A DNA stretch of 64,000 nucleotides from Latilactobacillus fragifolii (GCF_905332535.1 NZ_CAJOCF010000003.1:124001-188000), one strand, 5' to 3'. Shown: positions 18,735 through 27,784, counted from the first letter of the stretch. The notes: generated from the letters alone by a model not told the origin. Made by a program: numbers and translations.

Positions 18735-19133
18735 CTAGAATCCTGCTAGTAACTGTGCTTGTTGTAATTCCAACGCACGGACTTCACGTGGTAAGAAACG
18801 ACGAATTTCATCTTCGTTGTAACCAACCTGAAGCCGTTTTTCATCCAAAATAATTGGACGTCGTAATAGCCCTGGGTTCTTTTGAACTAAATCTAATAAT
18901 TCGTTAATCGATAAGTCGTCAATTTTAATGTTTAACTCTTGGAAAACCTTAGAACGGGTTGAGATGATTTCCTCTGTGCCGTCTTCGGTCATACGTAAGA
19001 TTGTTTTAATTTCATTTTTATTGAGAGGCTCCGAAAAAATATTGCGTTCTTGGTATGGAATATTGTGTTCCTCTAACCACGCCCGGGCTTTACGACAAGA
19101 TGTACAACTTGGTGATGTATATAACGTAACCAT
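18735..19133 (-). CDS. spx: Redox-sensing regulator Spx (ArsC family)
   Basis: 132 residues, standard length. CxxC redox switch at C10 and C13 ([21 protein letters not shown]). The RPI motif ([28 protein letters not shown], near 90-118) typical of Spx contacts RNA polymerase alpha. Spx redirects transcription during thiol stress. AAAGGAG precedes the ATG. A TATAAT on the minus strand at 19203-19208 could be its -10, but the -35 is weak. It sits beside mecA and, a few genes on, its adaptor SpxH, so the regulator and its proteolysis adaptor are clustered. Confidence 0.95.
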   Translation of the reverse strand: MVTLYTSPSCTSCRKARAWLEEHNIPYQERNIFSEPLNKNEIKTILRMTEDGTEEIISTRSKVFQELNIKIDDLSINELLDLVQKNPGLLRRPIILDEKRLQVGYNEDEIRRFLPREVRALELQQAQLLAGF

Positions 19134-19430
19134 ATGTCTCTCTCCTTTATTAACATGACGCCTTACTTAACACTAAGACAATCATTTCTCTCTTACAAAT
19201 TTTATTATACGCGACTTTGCACTAGAAAACCACCCCAAAATTAAATTTATTAATTATTTTTTAATAATTAATAAATAGACATTTAAAGACTAAATGTACA
19301 ATTAAAACGGTTTATCGTTAAATTTCTTCACTTGCTATTGATTTTTCTTTTTTTACATTTATCTTTATCATTCAAAAAAAATTATAGTAGCAGCTACTTT
19401 CTAATGAAAATACACTTATTTTTTGTAAGT
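19134..19430. other. AT-rich gap upstream of spx with an AT-only inverted repeat
   Basis: About 300 bases without a gene. It carries the likely -10 of spx. A perfect 13-bp inverted repeat made only of A and T, TTTATTAATTATT at 19246-19258 and AATAATTAATAAA at 19263-19275 with a TTTT spacer, lies about 40 nt upstream of that -10. A weak hairpin (ACTTA/TAAGT, 19408-19426) may end the MBL gene. Nothing else is supported. Confidence 0.55.
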
Positions 19431-20195
19431 TTATTCAATGCTGTTTATATTACGCGCTCCGACATCAATTGTCAAACCTTGTTGGGCAACAATTAGCGGC
19501 GTCGCCCCAACAGTCGCTTTTGCTTGGACCCGTATCGTTTCGGCCGAAACACCTTGTGGTAAATGCGTTAATAAAATCTTTGCTGCGCCACTTTCTTGTG
19601 CTAAATGACCAGATTGGGTCGTTGTCATATGGGCCATTTTACCCGTCCGATCTTCAAGAAAATTCGTATCCGTCATCAGTAAATCAGCGGACTGACAAAA
19701 AGCGGCTAATTCAGGAAAGTATGCCGTATCCGCAGTAAAAACTAAGACCTGGCCCGTCGTTTGTTCTTCAATTCGGACAGCAAATGCTGGCACTGGGTGC
19801 ACGGTCCGTCTAAAGGTTACTTTCAATGGTCCTAGCGTGAGTTTTGTATCTTCTTGATAACCAAAGCCCTGGGTCACACCAGGTTGGGTCAAACTGCCAA
19901 AGTGGAGCGGGTCTTGGAGGTGCCCATAAATGGGTAAAATGGGTTCTTTTTTGGCCCCTTGATGTAGTTGCCAATAGTATTGTAAAACCCCCACATCAGC
20001 AATGTGATCGTGATGATAATGGGTGAGAAGTACCGCATCCAGTTGCAGTGGATCAAATTGTTTTTCAAGGGCCAATAAAGCCCCACTCCCACAATCTAGC
20101 AATAGATGATATGCCCCACTGGTTAATAAGTAACTACTGGTCCCGACGCCGGCATATGGATACCCACCATAATAACCTAAAATTGTTAATTGCAT
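19431..20195 (-). CDS. MBL-fold metal-dependent hydrolase (RNase Z-like)
   Basis: 254 residues. The metallo-beta-lactamase HxHxDH motif is complete at H59, H61, D63 and H64 (LLTHYHHDHIADV). Further metal ligands are the His in FRRTVHPVPAF, the Asp in VLVFTADTAYF and the His in ILLTHLPQG. The plan is that of the YhfI-like branch close to RNase Z, without the exosite insertion. Substrate unknown. AGGTGG precedes the start. It follows the DUF975 gene on the same strand but a terminator separates them. Confidence 0.88.
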   Translation of the reverse strand: MQLTILGYYGGYPYAGVGTSSYLLTSGAYHLLLDCGSGALLALEKQFDPLQLDAVLLTHYHHDHIADVGVLQYYWQLHQGAKKEPILPIYGHLQDPLHFGSLTQPGVTQGFGYQEDTKLTLGPLKVTFRRTVHPVPAFAVRIEEQTTGQVLVFTADTAYFPELAAFCQSADLLMTDTNFLEDRTGKMAHMTTTQSGHLAQESGAAKILLTHLPQGVSAETIRVQAKATVGATPLIVAQQGLTIDVGARNINSIE

Positions 20196-20269
20196 TTTGA
20201 ATGACCACCTTTCTAGTTTCTATAGTAGCGCATTCGGCGGCTTACGCGCACTATATTTGCTAACTAAAT

Positions 20270-20304
20270 AAAAAAAGCCCGCCATCCATTTGAATGACGG
20301 GCTT
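20270..20304 (-). terminator. Terminator of the DUF975 / transporter operon
   Basis: AAGCCCGTCATTC pairs with GGATGGCGGGCTT (two mismatches) and is followed on the minus strand by a run of seven T, 5 nt after the DUF975 stop. Confidence 0.85.
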
Positions 20305-20308
20305 CATT

Positions 20309-21094
20309 TTATTGAATCACCTGAATTTTCTTAGCTTTAACTTCTTGATAAAAAATCGTAACGCTCATAATTAAGTATGGGTAAAACCACAAAAGGCCTA
20401 GCCCAGCAGTCATGTAAACGACCAGTTCCCAACCAATAAATGATAACGTGAGCCCAAATAATCTCAGCCAATTCCCTTTTAAGATGACCCATGAAAGGCT
20501 AAAGATTAATTTTAATGACGCTTGCGGTAAATCAAACTTCAACAGTACTAAAATCTGATAATACGTTAAAATAACGGGTTGCAATAACGATAAAATCAAC
20601 ATCATCATAACAAATAATAAGACACTTTCAGAAATTGTCCCCTGTTGGCTGATGTTTAGTAGATACGGGGCAACGGAATTTAAGCCATTAAAAGTGAACC
20701 GCAATACGCGATCCCATCCTAACAGCCGATAAAACGGTGCTAAGCCGATTAATAGTAAGATCCAATTCAAAACCTGTTGAACAAGATTCAACACCACTAA
20801 ATGTGTGTATAACGGTTGTCGGAATAACAACAAGGTATCCCGGTAATTGCTGGATTTATTCTGACTGACTTTGTAAACACCTAAAAAAACCCCATTTAAA
20901 AAAATAAAGTATAAGAAATAATTGGCAAAGGTGTTGAGCATCTGATAACCAAATGAATTAGCGCCAAATAACCCTTCAATGACTGAGTCAACTAATATTT
21001 CGACTAACAACCAAAGTGCAACTAAAGCGGCCATCTTCTGCCAGTTGCCTTTTAATAATTGACGCGCTTTTGCGCGGTACATAGCTAATTGCAA
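20309..21094 (-). CDS. DUF975-family integral membrane protein
   Basis: 261 residues. It opens MQLAMYRAKARQLLKGNWQKM, the conserved cytoplasmic helix of DUF975, and has about six hydrophobic segments. TTG at 21094 is the preferred start because GGAGG lies 8 nt upstream; an ATG four codons on is the alternative. It follows the FtsX-type permease by 17 nt and ends at the operon terminator, so it belongs to the BceAB-like operon. The function is unknown; linkage suggests a role in envelope or peptide stress. Confidence 0.8.
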   Translation of the reverse strand: MQLAMYRAKARQLLKGNWQKMAALVALWLLVEILVDSVIEGLFGANSFGYQMLNTFANYFLYFIFLNGVFLGVYKVSQNKSSNYRDTLLLFRQPLYTHLVVLNLVQQVLNWILLLIGLAPFYRLLGWDRVLRFTFNGLNSVAPYLLNISQQGTISESVLLFVMMMLILSLLQPVILTYYQILVLLKFDLPQASLKLIFSLSWVILKGNWLRLFGLTLSFIGWELVVYMTAGLGLLWFYPYLIMSVTIFYQEVKAKKIQVIQ

Positions 21095-21111
21095 AAACTT
21101 TCCCTCCGAGC

Positions 21112-23214
21112 TTAGTAGAACACCTCACTATTGAGTGGTGCGTTCACAATTCGATTATAGATATTGGCCGTAATCAGATAGAAAACAAAGTAAATGATAA
21201 TAAACAGGCCGCAAACAATATAGGCTAATTGTAACCCAGGATTATCCAAAAACAAACCCAATAACCGAATTGCAAAAAAAGCATGCATTGATCCTAAAAT
21301 AATTGGTAATAAAAAGAGCATCAGAATTTGGAAATAAATCGTGCGCTTAATCTCGCTATCACTCATCCCAATTTTTTTCAACGTTTTATACTGCAAAATC
21401 TCTTCTTGGGCTTCTGATAATTGTTTCAACATGATGATACTGCCCGTAGCTAACATGAAGATTAATGCAATAAAAATTGCGACATACATATAAAAGCCAA
21501 AATTAGCGTTGGCAATATCCCGATTTGGCTTTTTTAACAACACCGATTGACGGCTTAACGCTTCTAAGCGTTGACTAGTGGTTTTAATTTCATAATGGGG
21601 CTGTCCGGCTTTTTTATGCATGATTAAATAGTCTTGTTGCTTGGGCTTTTTCGATAGACGGAACAAATCGCGCATTAATTGTTTTTGCTTTTGTTGCGCA
21701 GCAGAGAACTGAACGGCATAGATTTGATCAACTGAAGTGGCTTGGACTTGTTGATACTCAGCATCATTGGCCACAATCACGTTTAAACCACCCTCAAAGA
21801 ACATATCAGCGCCATTGGGGAACAATTTACGGATGTGTACAATCCGCAAACCCGCAAGCCCAGACTGGTCAAGTTGCAACGGGATTCCCGCTTTGTCTGG
21901 TGACATGCCGGCGCCTGCTTTACGAGGCATCTTCATCATTGTTAATGGCAGATTAATAATCGTCACCACAGTGTTTTTCGCCAACTTGGTTGCCGGTAGG
22001 TTAAACTGTTGTGCCATCACTTGGTTGTATTGCGATAGCGGCATAATCACCGCGGCCCCATCCATTTTGATGCCCTCCCGAGTTAACGGTGTGTTAACCT
22101 TAAAGCGGGCGTCCACCAGTTTAAACGAAGAGACTGTTTGACTGACCGGCCGAACATGATATTGCGTTAAGATTTTATCGACCGCCGCCTTTTGACTTTG
22201 TGTATAAATCAAATCCGCTGGGATGTTCTGCCGTAATGTATCTTGACCATACGTATAAATCATGGCCGCGCTTCCAAGTGCGGTAATGGTCACCGCACTT
22301 AAAATCGTAATCATCCATAACATCTTCGCATTCTTTTTAAAGCGAAAACTTAAATTCGTAACGTTCAATAAATGCGTCCCACGATAATAAAGTCGTTTCC
22401 AATGCCGTTCTAACTGTAACCAAATTTGCGTATAGGCTTGAAAAAAGGCCAATGTCCCGATTATTTCAAATAATAAAATAGCCAGTAAATAAACCAAATC
22501 AATGCCAAAACCATAGTGCCGTTCTAAATTAGGCATTAAAACAAGCGTCTGATCTGCTAAGTAATAGCCACTAACGATCAATGCGGGTGCGATAATCCCC
22601 CATAAATAAGTCAGCCAGTTCGGCCGGCGCACTTTCCGACTCACTGCAGACGGTTGCAGCAATGTCACTAATTGATATCGATAAATCAGCGTACTATTTA
22701 AAAAACCAGTCAACAAGAATAAGCTACCAAAGGTAACCGTCGTTTGTTCAATAGCCCGCCATGAAATTAAAAACGGCATGGCCACGGCAATGCCCATCAT
22801 GCGTAATAATAACATTGCGAATAATTTTGAAAAAAGGATCCCGAATAACAACCCGATAATCAGAGCAATCACGCCGATAATTAAACTTTCAAAGAAAAAA
22901 AGTAAGCTAATTTGAAATTTAGTGACCCCGATAACGCTTAAAACGCCAATCTCTCGCCGCCGTTTTTTAATGAAAAATAAGTTAGCATACGCCAAAAAAA
23001 AGGCGGCAAATAGTAAAATAATTAAACCTGCGACCTGGATCATCCGATCAAAGGCAAAGGATTCGCCAACCATTTTAAGATGCTTAAAGATTGGCGCAGT
23101 TTGAATCGAGGTGAAACAAAAATAAACCACAATCGCGGCAACACAAGCAATGACGTAAGCTGCATAGTCGCGTGCATGGTTAATCGCGTTTCTAACGGTT
23201 AGGTGTAACAGCAT
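21112..23214 (-). CDS. BceB-type ABC transporter permease (FtsX family)
   Basis: About 700 residues from ATG 23214 (GGGGGAGG, 7 nt spacing). An N-terminal membrane helix, then a group of three with an FtsX pattern (KKRRREIGVLSVIGVTKFQISLLFFFESL), more helices, a large extracellular domain (about 325-570) and a second FtsX block near the C-terminus (YKTLKKIGMSDSEIKRTIYFQILM). That ten-helix plan with a big external loop defines Bce-type antimicrobial-peptide exporters, which also sense peptide for BceS. Start overlaps the ATPase gene by 23 nt. Specificity (bacitracin or other) cannot be told. Confidence 0.9.
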   Translation of the reverse strand: MLLHLTVRNAINHARDYAAYVIACVAAIVVYFCFTSIQTAPIFKHLKMVGESFAFDRMIQVAGLIILLFAAFFLAYANLFFIKKRRREIGVLSVIGVTKFQISLLFFFESLIIGVIALIIGLLFGILFSKLFAMLLLRMMGIAVAMPFLISWRAIEQTTVTFGSLFLLTGFLNSTLIYRYQLVTLLQPSAVSRKVRRPNWLTYLWGIIAPALIVSGYYLADQTLVLMPNLERHYGFGIDLVYLLAILLFEIIGTLAFFQAYTQIWLQLERHWKRLYYRGTHLLNVTNLSFRFKKNAKMLWMITILSAVTITALGSAAMIYTYGQDTLRQNIPADLIYTQSQKAAVDKILTQYHVRPVSQTVSSFKLVDARFKVNTPLTREGIKMDGAAVIMPLSQYNQVMAQQFNLPATKLAKNTVVTIINLPLTMMKMPRKAGAGMSPDKAGIPLQLDQSGLAGLRIVHIRKLFPNGADMFFEGGLNVIVANDAEYQQVQATSVDQIYAVQFSAAQQKQKQLMRDLFRLSKKPKQQDYLIMHKKAGQPHYEIKTTSQRLEALSRQSVLLKKPNRDIANANFGFYMYVAIFIALIFMLATGSIIMLKQLSEAQEEILQYKTLKKIGMSDSEIKRTIYFQILMLFLLPIILGSMHAFFAIRLLGLFLDNPGLQLAYIVCGLFIIIYFVFYLITANIYNRIVNAPLNSEVFY

Positions 23215-23968
23215 TAAATCGGCCTCCCCCACCTATCGTTGCTTGCATATCAATGATTTGATTGAAGAATTGTTGCCGATCACCATTGCGGACGATTTCT
23301 GAGAATAATTGCCCATCTTTAATGAACAGTATCCGCCGACAATAACTAGCCGTAAACGCATCATGGGTGACCAATAAAATCGTCGTCTTTTCCTGACGGT
23401 TAATCACGGTTAAATATTGTAAGAGCTCCGTGGCTGATTTAGAATCTAAACTGCCAGTCGGTTCGTCGGCCAATAATAAAGTCGGATTGGTAATCATCGC
23501 GCGACCACATGCCACTCGTTGCCGTTGACCAATGGAAACTTCATCTGGATAACGGTCTAGTAGACTACTAATCCCCAAGACCCGACTAACTTTATCCAAC
23601 CGTTTTTCAATCACTGGTACACTTAATTTATCAAGTGCCAAGGGAAGTAACATATTTTCCCGCACTGTCAATGAATCCAGTAAGTTGAAATCCTGAAAAA
23701 TAAAGCCTAAATCTTGCCGCCGGAAATTAGCAAGTTTGGCTTCACGCATCCGACTCACAACTTGATCTTTAATGATTACTTGTCCATGCGTTGGTCGATC
23801 AATAGTCGCAATCATATTTAATAAGGTCGTTTTACCAGCGCCTGACGGGCCCATAATGCCGACAAACTCCCCCGGTTCTATATCAAATGAAATATTATTA
23901 AGCGCATTAACAAGGCTAAACCGGTGCCCGTAGACTTTCGAAACTTGTTGGACTGATACGACTGCCAT
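23192..23968 (-). CDS. BceA-type ABC transporter ATP-binding protein
   Basis: 258 residues. Walker A GPSGAGKTTL (about 40-49), Q-loop FQDFNLLDS, signature VSIGQRQRVACGRA (a variant of LSGGQ: SIGQ), Walker B LLLADEPTGSLD, H-loop VTHD. The MacB/LolD-type pattern belongs to peptide exporters. It is the first gene of a three-gene operon (ATPase, permease, DUF975) divergent from the two-component system at 24111. The SIGQ rather than SGGQ signature is a small departure. Confidence 0.92.
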   Translation of the reverse strand: MAVVSVQQVSKVYGHRFSLVNALNNISFDIEPGEFVGIMGPSGAGKTTLLNMIATIDRPTHGQVIIKDQVVSRMREAKLANFRRQDLGFIFQDFNLLDSLTVRENMLLPLALDKLSVPVIEKRLDKVSRVLGISSLLDRYPDEVSIGQRQRVACGRAMITNPTLLLADEPTGSLDSKSATELLQYLTVINRQEKTTILLVTHDAFTASYCRRILFIKDGQLFSEIVRNGDRQQFFNQIIDMQATIGGGGRFNAVTPNR

Positions 23969-24051
23969 TTTCCCACATCCCTTAACTAATTGGTATTCAT
24001 TTTAGCAGAATTGACCGCAAAAGCCCATTTTATAACTACGACCTTAGTTGG

Positions 24052-24080
24052 TTGTCTTTTCTAGTGAAAGTGGTTAGTAT
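24052..24080 (+). promoter_or_regulatory. Promoter of the BceRS-like two-component genes
   Basis: -35 TTGTCT (24052-24057), 17-nt spacer, -10 TAGTAT (24075-24080), about 30 nt before the response-regulator start. The divergent ATPase gene has a TAAAAT-like -10 on the minus strand near 24001, but its -35 is not clear and would suit activation by the response regulator. Confidence 0.55.
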
Positions 24081-24110
24081 AAACTTATCTATGTATGAGG
24101 AGAATTTATT

Positions 24111-24785
24111 ATGTTTGAAATTATGATTGTTGAAGATGATCCAACAATTGCCAATTTAATTGCTGAGAACTTAAATAAGTGGCAATTGCACGCGAATATC
24201 ACTACCGATTTCGATACCATCTTCGACCAATTCTTAACCGATAAACCCCACCTGATTTTGCTTGATATCAACCTTCCTGTTTATGACGGGTTCTATTGGT
24301 GTCGCAAAATTCGTGAAGTATCTAAAGTACCAATTATTTTTATCTCTAGTCGTAGCACTAACATGGATATGGTGATGTCGATGAACATGGGGGGCGATGA
24401 CTTTGTCAATAAACCCTTTTCAATGGAAGTTTTAATCGCTAAAATTAACGCCCTCTTACGGCGAACTTACAACTACGTTGATCAAAACACCGATATCATT
24501 GAACATAACGGTTTAATGATCAATCTTCAAAACGGCGGAGCGCAAGTTGGCGAAACCACCATCGATCTTTCCAAAAATGAATATAAGCTCCTCCAATTTC
24601 TGATGCGCCAACACGGTCAGATTGTCAGTCGTGAAAAATTATTACGCGCTCTCTGGGATGATGAACGATTTGTCGATGACAATACCCTAACCGTCAATAT
24701 TAACCGCCTCCGCAAGAAAATCGAAAGTGCTGGTTTAAAAGACTACATTCAAACGAAAATTGGCCAAGGCTATATTATTCCTTAA
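24111..24785 (+). CDS. OmpR-family response regulator (BceR type)
   Basis: 224 residues. Receiver domain with acidic pocket VEDD (8-10) and phosphoacceptor D52 in LILLDINLP; the conserved Thr/Ser of IFISSRS and Lys of NKPFSM complete the switch. The C-terminal winged helix (LSKNEYKLLQFLMRQHG ... DNTLTVNINRLRKKI) binds DNA. GAGGAG precedes the start; the kinase follows 9 nt after the stop. Divergent from a BceAB-like transporter, which it most likely activates. Confidence 0.92.
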   Translation: MFEIMIVEDDPTIANLIAENLNKWQLHANITTDFDTIFDQFLTDKPHLILLDINLPVYDGFYWCRKIREVSKVPIIFISSRSTNMDMVMSMNMGGDDFVNKPFSMEVLIAKINALLRRTYNYVDQNTDIIEHNGLMINLQNGGAQVGETTIDLSKNEYKLLQFLMRQHGQIVSREKLLRALWDDERFVDDNTLTVNINRLRKKIESAGLKDYIQTKIGQGYIIP

Positions 24786-24794
24786 GGAGTTATT

Positions 24795-25862
24795 ATGACG
24801 TTTAAAAAGTTCTTACGTGATCATTTATTTCATATCGCTTTTTTCTTCGGCGGCATGCTTGTCCTAGATATTATCTTATGGCTCGACCCTAGTATGCGCT
24901 TTGCTAAAGCGACACTTTTATACCTTGACTTACTATTGGCGCTTTTTTTCTGCGCTTTTTTAGTTGGTTTATACGTCTACCATCTCAAGTGGTACCGCAC
25001 CATTCAAGCCCGCTTAGATGCTAAAGAAGATAGTCTAAATTGGCCGCTTACAGGAGCCACTTCAGCTGAAAAGCAATTCATTCAACACTACGTTAATCAA
25101 CTACTGGCCTATCATCAACAAAGCATTGATCAGCTCATTTCCGCTCAACAAGATCAAAAGAATTTCATTGATGGCTGGGTGCACGAAAGTAAGGTCCCTC
25201 TGGCGGCCACGCAATTACTCATTGAATCCATCGAAAACCAGATTCCAGAAGATAAATTCAATCAATTAACCGATGAACTGGTCCAAATTGAACACTATGT
25301 TGAACAGGTACTCTACTACTCACGTCTCGATAGTTTTTCTAAGGACTACTTAGTGCAAGAATACGATCTAAAACCGTTAGTCAACCAAATCATTCGCGAA
25401 AATCGCAATTATTTTATTCAAAAACATATCCAATTTAAACTGCTTGGTGCCGAACAAACCGTCTTAACCGATGCTAAATGGCTGTCTTTCATCTTGAATC
25501 AAATTATTTCCAATGCGTTAAAATATACCCCTGATGGTGGTCAAATTACAGTTCAAATTGAACGTGATGAACAAGGGGTTTGGCTGAAGATCATTGATAC
25601 AGGAATTGGGATTCCCGCAGAAGACCTACCGCGGATTTTCGATAAAGGATTCACCGGTCAAAATGGGCGCTATTCTAACCAACGTTCAACCGGTTTAGGC
25701 CTCTATCTTGCACGGGCCTTAAGTGAAAAACTGGGGCACGAACTCACCGTTGTCTCCCAACCGGGTAGTGGCTCAACGTTTAAATTACTCTTCCCATTTT
25801 TAAGTTATTACAACTCAGAAGACGATTCTAACCTATTTGGCAAAACCCATCCCACAGATTAA
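24795..25862 (+). CDS. Intramembrane-sensing histidine kinase (BceS type)
   Basis: 355 residues. Two N-terminal transmembrane helices (about 14-31 and 41-62) with almost no extracellular loop, so it cannot bind ligand itself and senses through the transporter. The H box is degenerate, DGWVHESKVPLAA with H130; then N box SNALKYT, G1 DTGIGI, F box DLPRIFDKGF and G2 STGLGLYLA. Second gene of the operon; a broken small gene follows 17 nt later. It makes a Bce module with genes at 21112-23968. Confidence 0.92.
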   Translation: MTFKKFLRDHLFHIAFFFGGMLVLDIILWLDPSMRFAKATLLYLDLLLALFFCAFLVGLYVYHLKWYRTIQARLDAKEDSLNWPLTGATSAEKQFIQHYVNQLLAYHQQSIDQLISAQQDQKNFIDGWVHESKVPLAATQLLIESIENQIPEDKFNQLTDELVQIEHYVEQVLYYSRLDSFSKDYLVQEYDLKPLVNQIIRENRNYFIQKHIQFKLLGAEQTVLTDAKWLSFILNQIISNALKYTPDGGQITVQIERDEQGVWLKIIDTGIGIPAEDLPRIFDKGFTGQNGRYSNQRSTGLGLYLARALSEKLGHELTVVSQPGSGSTFKLLFPFLSYYNSEDDSNLFGKTHPTD

Positions 25863-25879
25863 CGAAACGGATCCTTACT

Positions 25880-26267
25880 ATGCGCAAAATAATTTTGATC
25901 ACCCCACTTTTAACCATGGCATTTCTAGTAGGTTACCAAGCTAAAAAAACGGCTCCTTTCGCGCAGTCAACCACTACGATCGACGCCACTCGTGCAACAA
26001 CTAAAAAAGCCCTCGCGGCCGATTCACAGACTTGGCTGTTTAATAAACAACTCCTCTCTAAACAAACTAAAAATGGCCTGTCTGACAACATCACCGTTGC
26101 AAATATTGCTCAAATGACTACCCCCTAAAAGTTGGCTCACCTCTAAGATGCGCGATAATATCAACTATCTAACCGATGAAACCGCTGGTCAGATTTCGAG
26201 AAATATCGTTATTGATCGCGTTCAAGATGGGCACGTCACCATTGCAAGTGAATCACCTCATTCATAA
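25880..26267 (+). pseudogene. Frameshifted small lipoprotein-like gene downstream of BceS-type kinase
   Basis: The first frame gives 82 codons: a basic, hydrophobic leader (MRKIILITPLLTMAFLVGYQAKK) and a polar Thr/Lys-rich tail, ending in TAA after ACCCCC. If one C is removed from the run of five C near 26125, the frame continues from KSWLTSKMRDNINYL to PHS with TAA at 26265-26267, making 128 residues. The leader ends LVGY, where a lipoprotein would have LVGC: the Cys codon is TAC (Tyr). So two defects, a lost lipobox cysteine and a frameshift. Probably a decayed lipoprotein of the Bce operon. Sequencing error in the homopolymer is the alternative for the frameshift. Confidence 0.7.
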
Positions 26268-26275
26268 TCGGCACT

Positions 26276-26310
26276 AAAAAAGGTCCCCCATTAATGGCGG
26301 ACCTTTTTTG
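26276..26310. terminator. Bidirectional terminator between Bce-like operon and EIIC gene
   Basis: AAAAAGGTCC pairs with GGACCTTTTT around CCCATTAATGGC, with A/T runs on both sides. Serves the plus-strand two-component operon and the minus-strand EIIC gene. Confidence 0.85.
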
Positions 26311-26314
26311 TGAC

Positions 26315-27604
26315 TTAAGCCGCTTGATCACGAGCTATTTCTTCTTTTAAAGCCATATCTGTGGCAATCTTGATGAATGGTAAGTAAATGAGAACTGAAA
26401 CCAATAAGTTCAAGGCTGCTAAGACCCCACCTTGCCAACTAACCGTTGCAATAACCCCGCCAATAATTGGCGGTGTTACCCACGGTGGCATAACCGTTGC
26501 AGCGGGCACTAAACCGGTACTCGTTGCAAAGTAAGCGATGGTTACAATTACCATCGGTGTTGCAATGTATGGAATGAATAAAATTGGATTCAATACAATT
26601 GGTAAACCAAATGTTAATGGTTCGTTGATATTAAAGATCCCAGGAGCAGCACTTAAGTTCCCTACAATTGAATATTGTTTATTCTTGCGACCGACTAACC
26701 AAATTGCAATAATTAGCCCTAATGTGGCACCAGTTCCCCCTAAGTTAACAAATGAATCGAAGAATGGTTTGTTAACAATGTAAGGTGCAGTCTTACCAGC
26801 TTTAATGGCATTTAAGTTAGCTGTAATCGCGGGGGCATTGATTGTTTGCATGAATGGTTCAATCATGTTAGCGCCGTGTAACCCAAAGAACCATAAGAAT
26901 GGGGTGATGAATGCTAATAATAATGCTGAAGGATAGCTGTTTGCAAGTCCTTGGAATGGTTCTTGTACAGCTTTGTAGAATGATGTCACAATGTTTTCAA
27001 CACCAAAGCCTAGTAGAATGGTTGCAAATAACGAGAAAATCGCGATGGTAATCATTGATGGCAATAATGCCGCAAATGATTGGGAAACTGCCGGTGGAAC
27101 CCCATCAGGCATCTTAATGACTAAGTGTTTGTTGCCTAATAAACGTCTGAGAATTTCTGTTGAAATCATTGCAACGATTAAAGCAACGAACAAACCCATC
27201 GAATCCATCCCTGCAAGGCCGCCAACAGCAAAGAATGCACCTAAAGCTGTTACGCCGGCTGCTAGTGGATTGATATTATATGACTTACCTAAATTGTAAG
27301 CGACCAAGAATACGATGAACACGGAAAGAATTGCAAATGTTCCACTCCAAGCATTGCCCCCGAATTTAGTCCAGATATAGGCCTTTTCAGCGCCCTTACC
27401 GACCGTCTTCGAAAACACACTATTCATGAAATTAGTATATGCTGGAATTGGCAAATTATTAATTAAAGTTGCAAAAGCACCCAAGATCATTAATGGCATC
27501 GTTGTCACAAAGGCGTCGCGGATGGCAATTAGATGGCGTTGATTCCCAACTTTTGCCGCAACTGGTAAAAAGCGTTTCTCCATGAAACTGATAAATGAAT
27601 TCAT
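26315..27604 (-). CDS. PTS cellobiose-family EIIC permease
   Basis: About 429 residues from ATG 27604, preceded by AAAAGGAG 8 nt away; a GTG at 27613 is less likely. Ten or so hydrophobic segments with the CelB/ChbC pattern: MEKRFLPVAAKVGNQRHLIAIRDAF at the N-terminus, GLHGANMIEPFMQ in the middle (about 190-210), and NEPLTFGLPIVLNPILFIPY near 320, the substrate and His-phosphate relay region. It transports beta-glucosides or diacetylchitobiose as EIIC; EIIA and EIIB are not nearby. A cre overlaps its upstream region. The single-gene unit ends in the shared terminator. Confidence 0.9.
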   Translation of the reverse strand: MNSFISFMEKRFLPVAAKVGNQRHLIAIRDAFVTTMPLMILGAFATLINNLPIPAYTNFMNSVFSKTVGKGAEKAYIWTKFGGNAWSGTFAILSVFIVFLVAYNLGKSYNINPLAAGVTALGAFFAVGGLAGMDSMGLFVALIVAMISTEILRRLLGNKHLVIKMPDGVPPAVSQSFAALLPSMITIAIFSLFATILLGFGVENIVTSFYKAVQEPFQGLANSYPSALLLAFITPFLWFFGLHGANMIEPFMQTINAPAITANLNAIKAGKTAPYIVNKPFFDSFVNLGGTGATLGLIIAIWLVGRKNKQYSIVGNLSAAPGIFNINEPLTFGLPIVLNPILFIPYIATPMVIVTIAYFATSTGLVPAATVMPPWVTPPIIGGVIATVSWQGGVLAALNLLVSVLIYLPFIKIATDMALKEEIARDQAA

Positions 27605-27661
27605 TAACCTCACTCCTTTTCCTGAATCATAATTAAAAAATAATTGCTATTACAAGTGTTA

Positions 27662-27675
27662 TGATAGCGTTTACA
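27662..27675 (-). promoter_or_regulatory. Catabolite-response element (cre) upstream of EIIC gene
   Basis: TGATAGCGTTTACA fits the cre consensus TGWNANCGNTNWCA at all fixed positions. It lies about 60 nt upstream of the EIIC start, so CcpA would repress the gene in glucose. Confidence 0.8.
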
Positions 27676-27738
27676 TTAACTGCTGTCAACTGATGACCGT
27701 GTTCATTACCAATGAATGCCCATTCTTTCACAAAAACC

Positions 27739-27784
27739 AAAAAAAGCGCCAACCCATTTTAATCATGGATTAACGCTCTTTTTT
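27739..27784 (-). terminator. Terminator of nrdDG
   Basis: An imperfect hairpin, AGCG...AA...CCAT with ATGG...TT...CGCT, followed by seven T on the minus strand. It lies about 75 nt after the nrdG stop. Confidence 0.7.
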
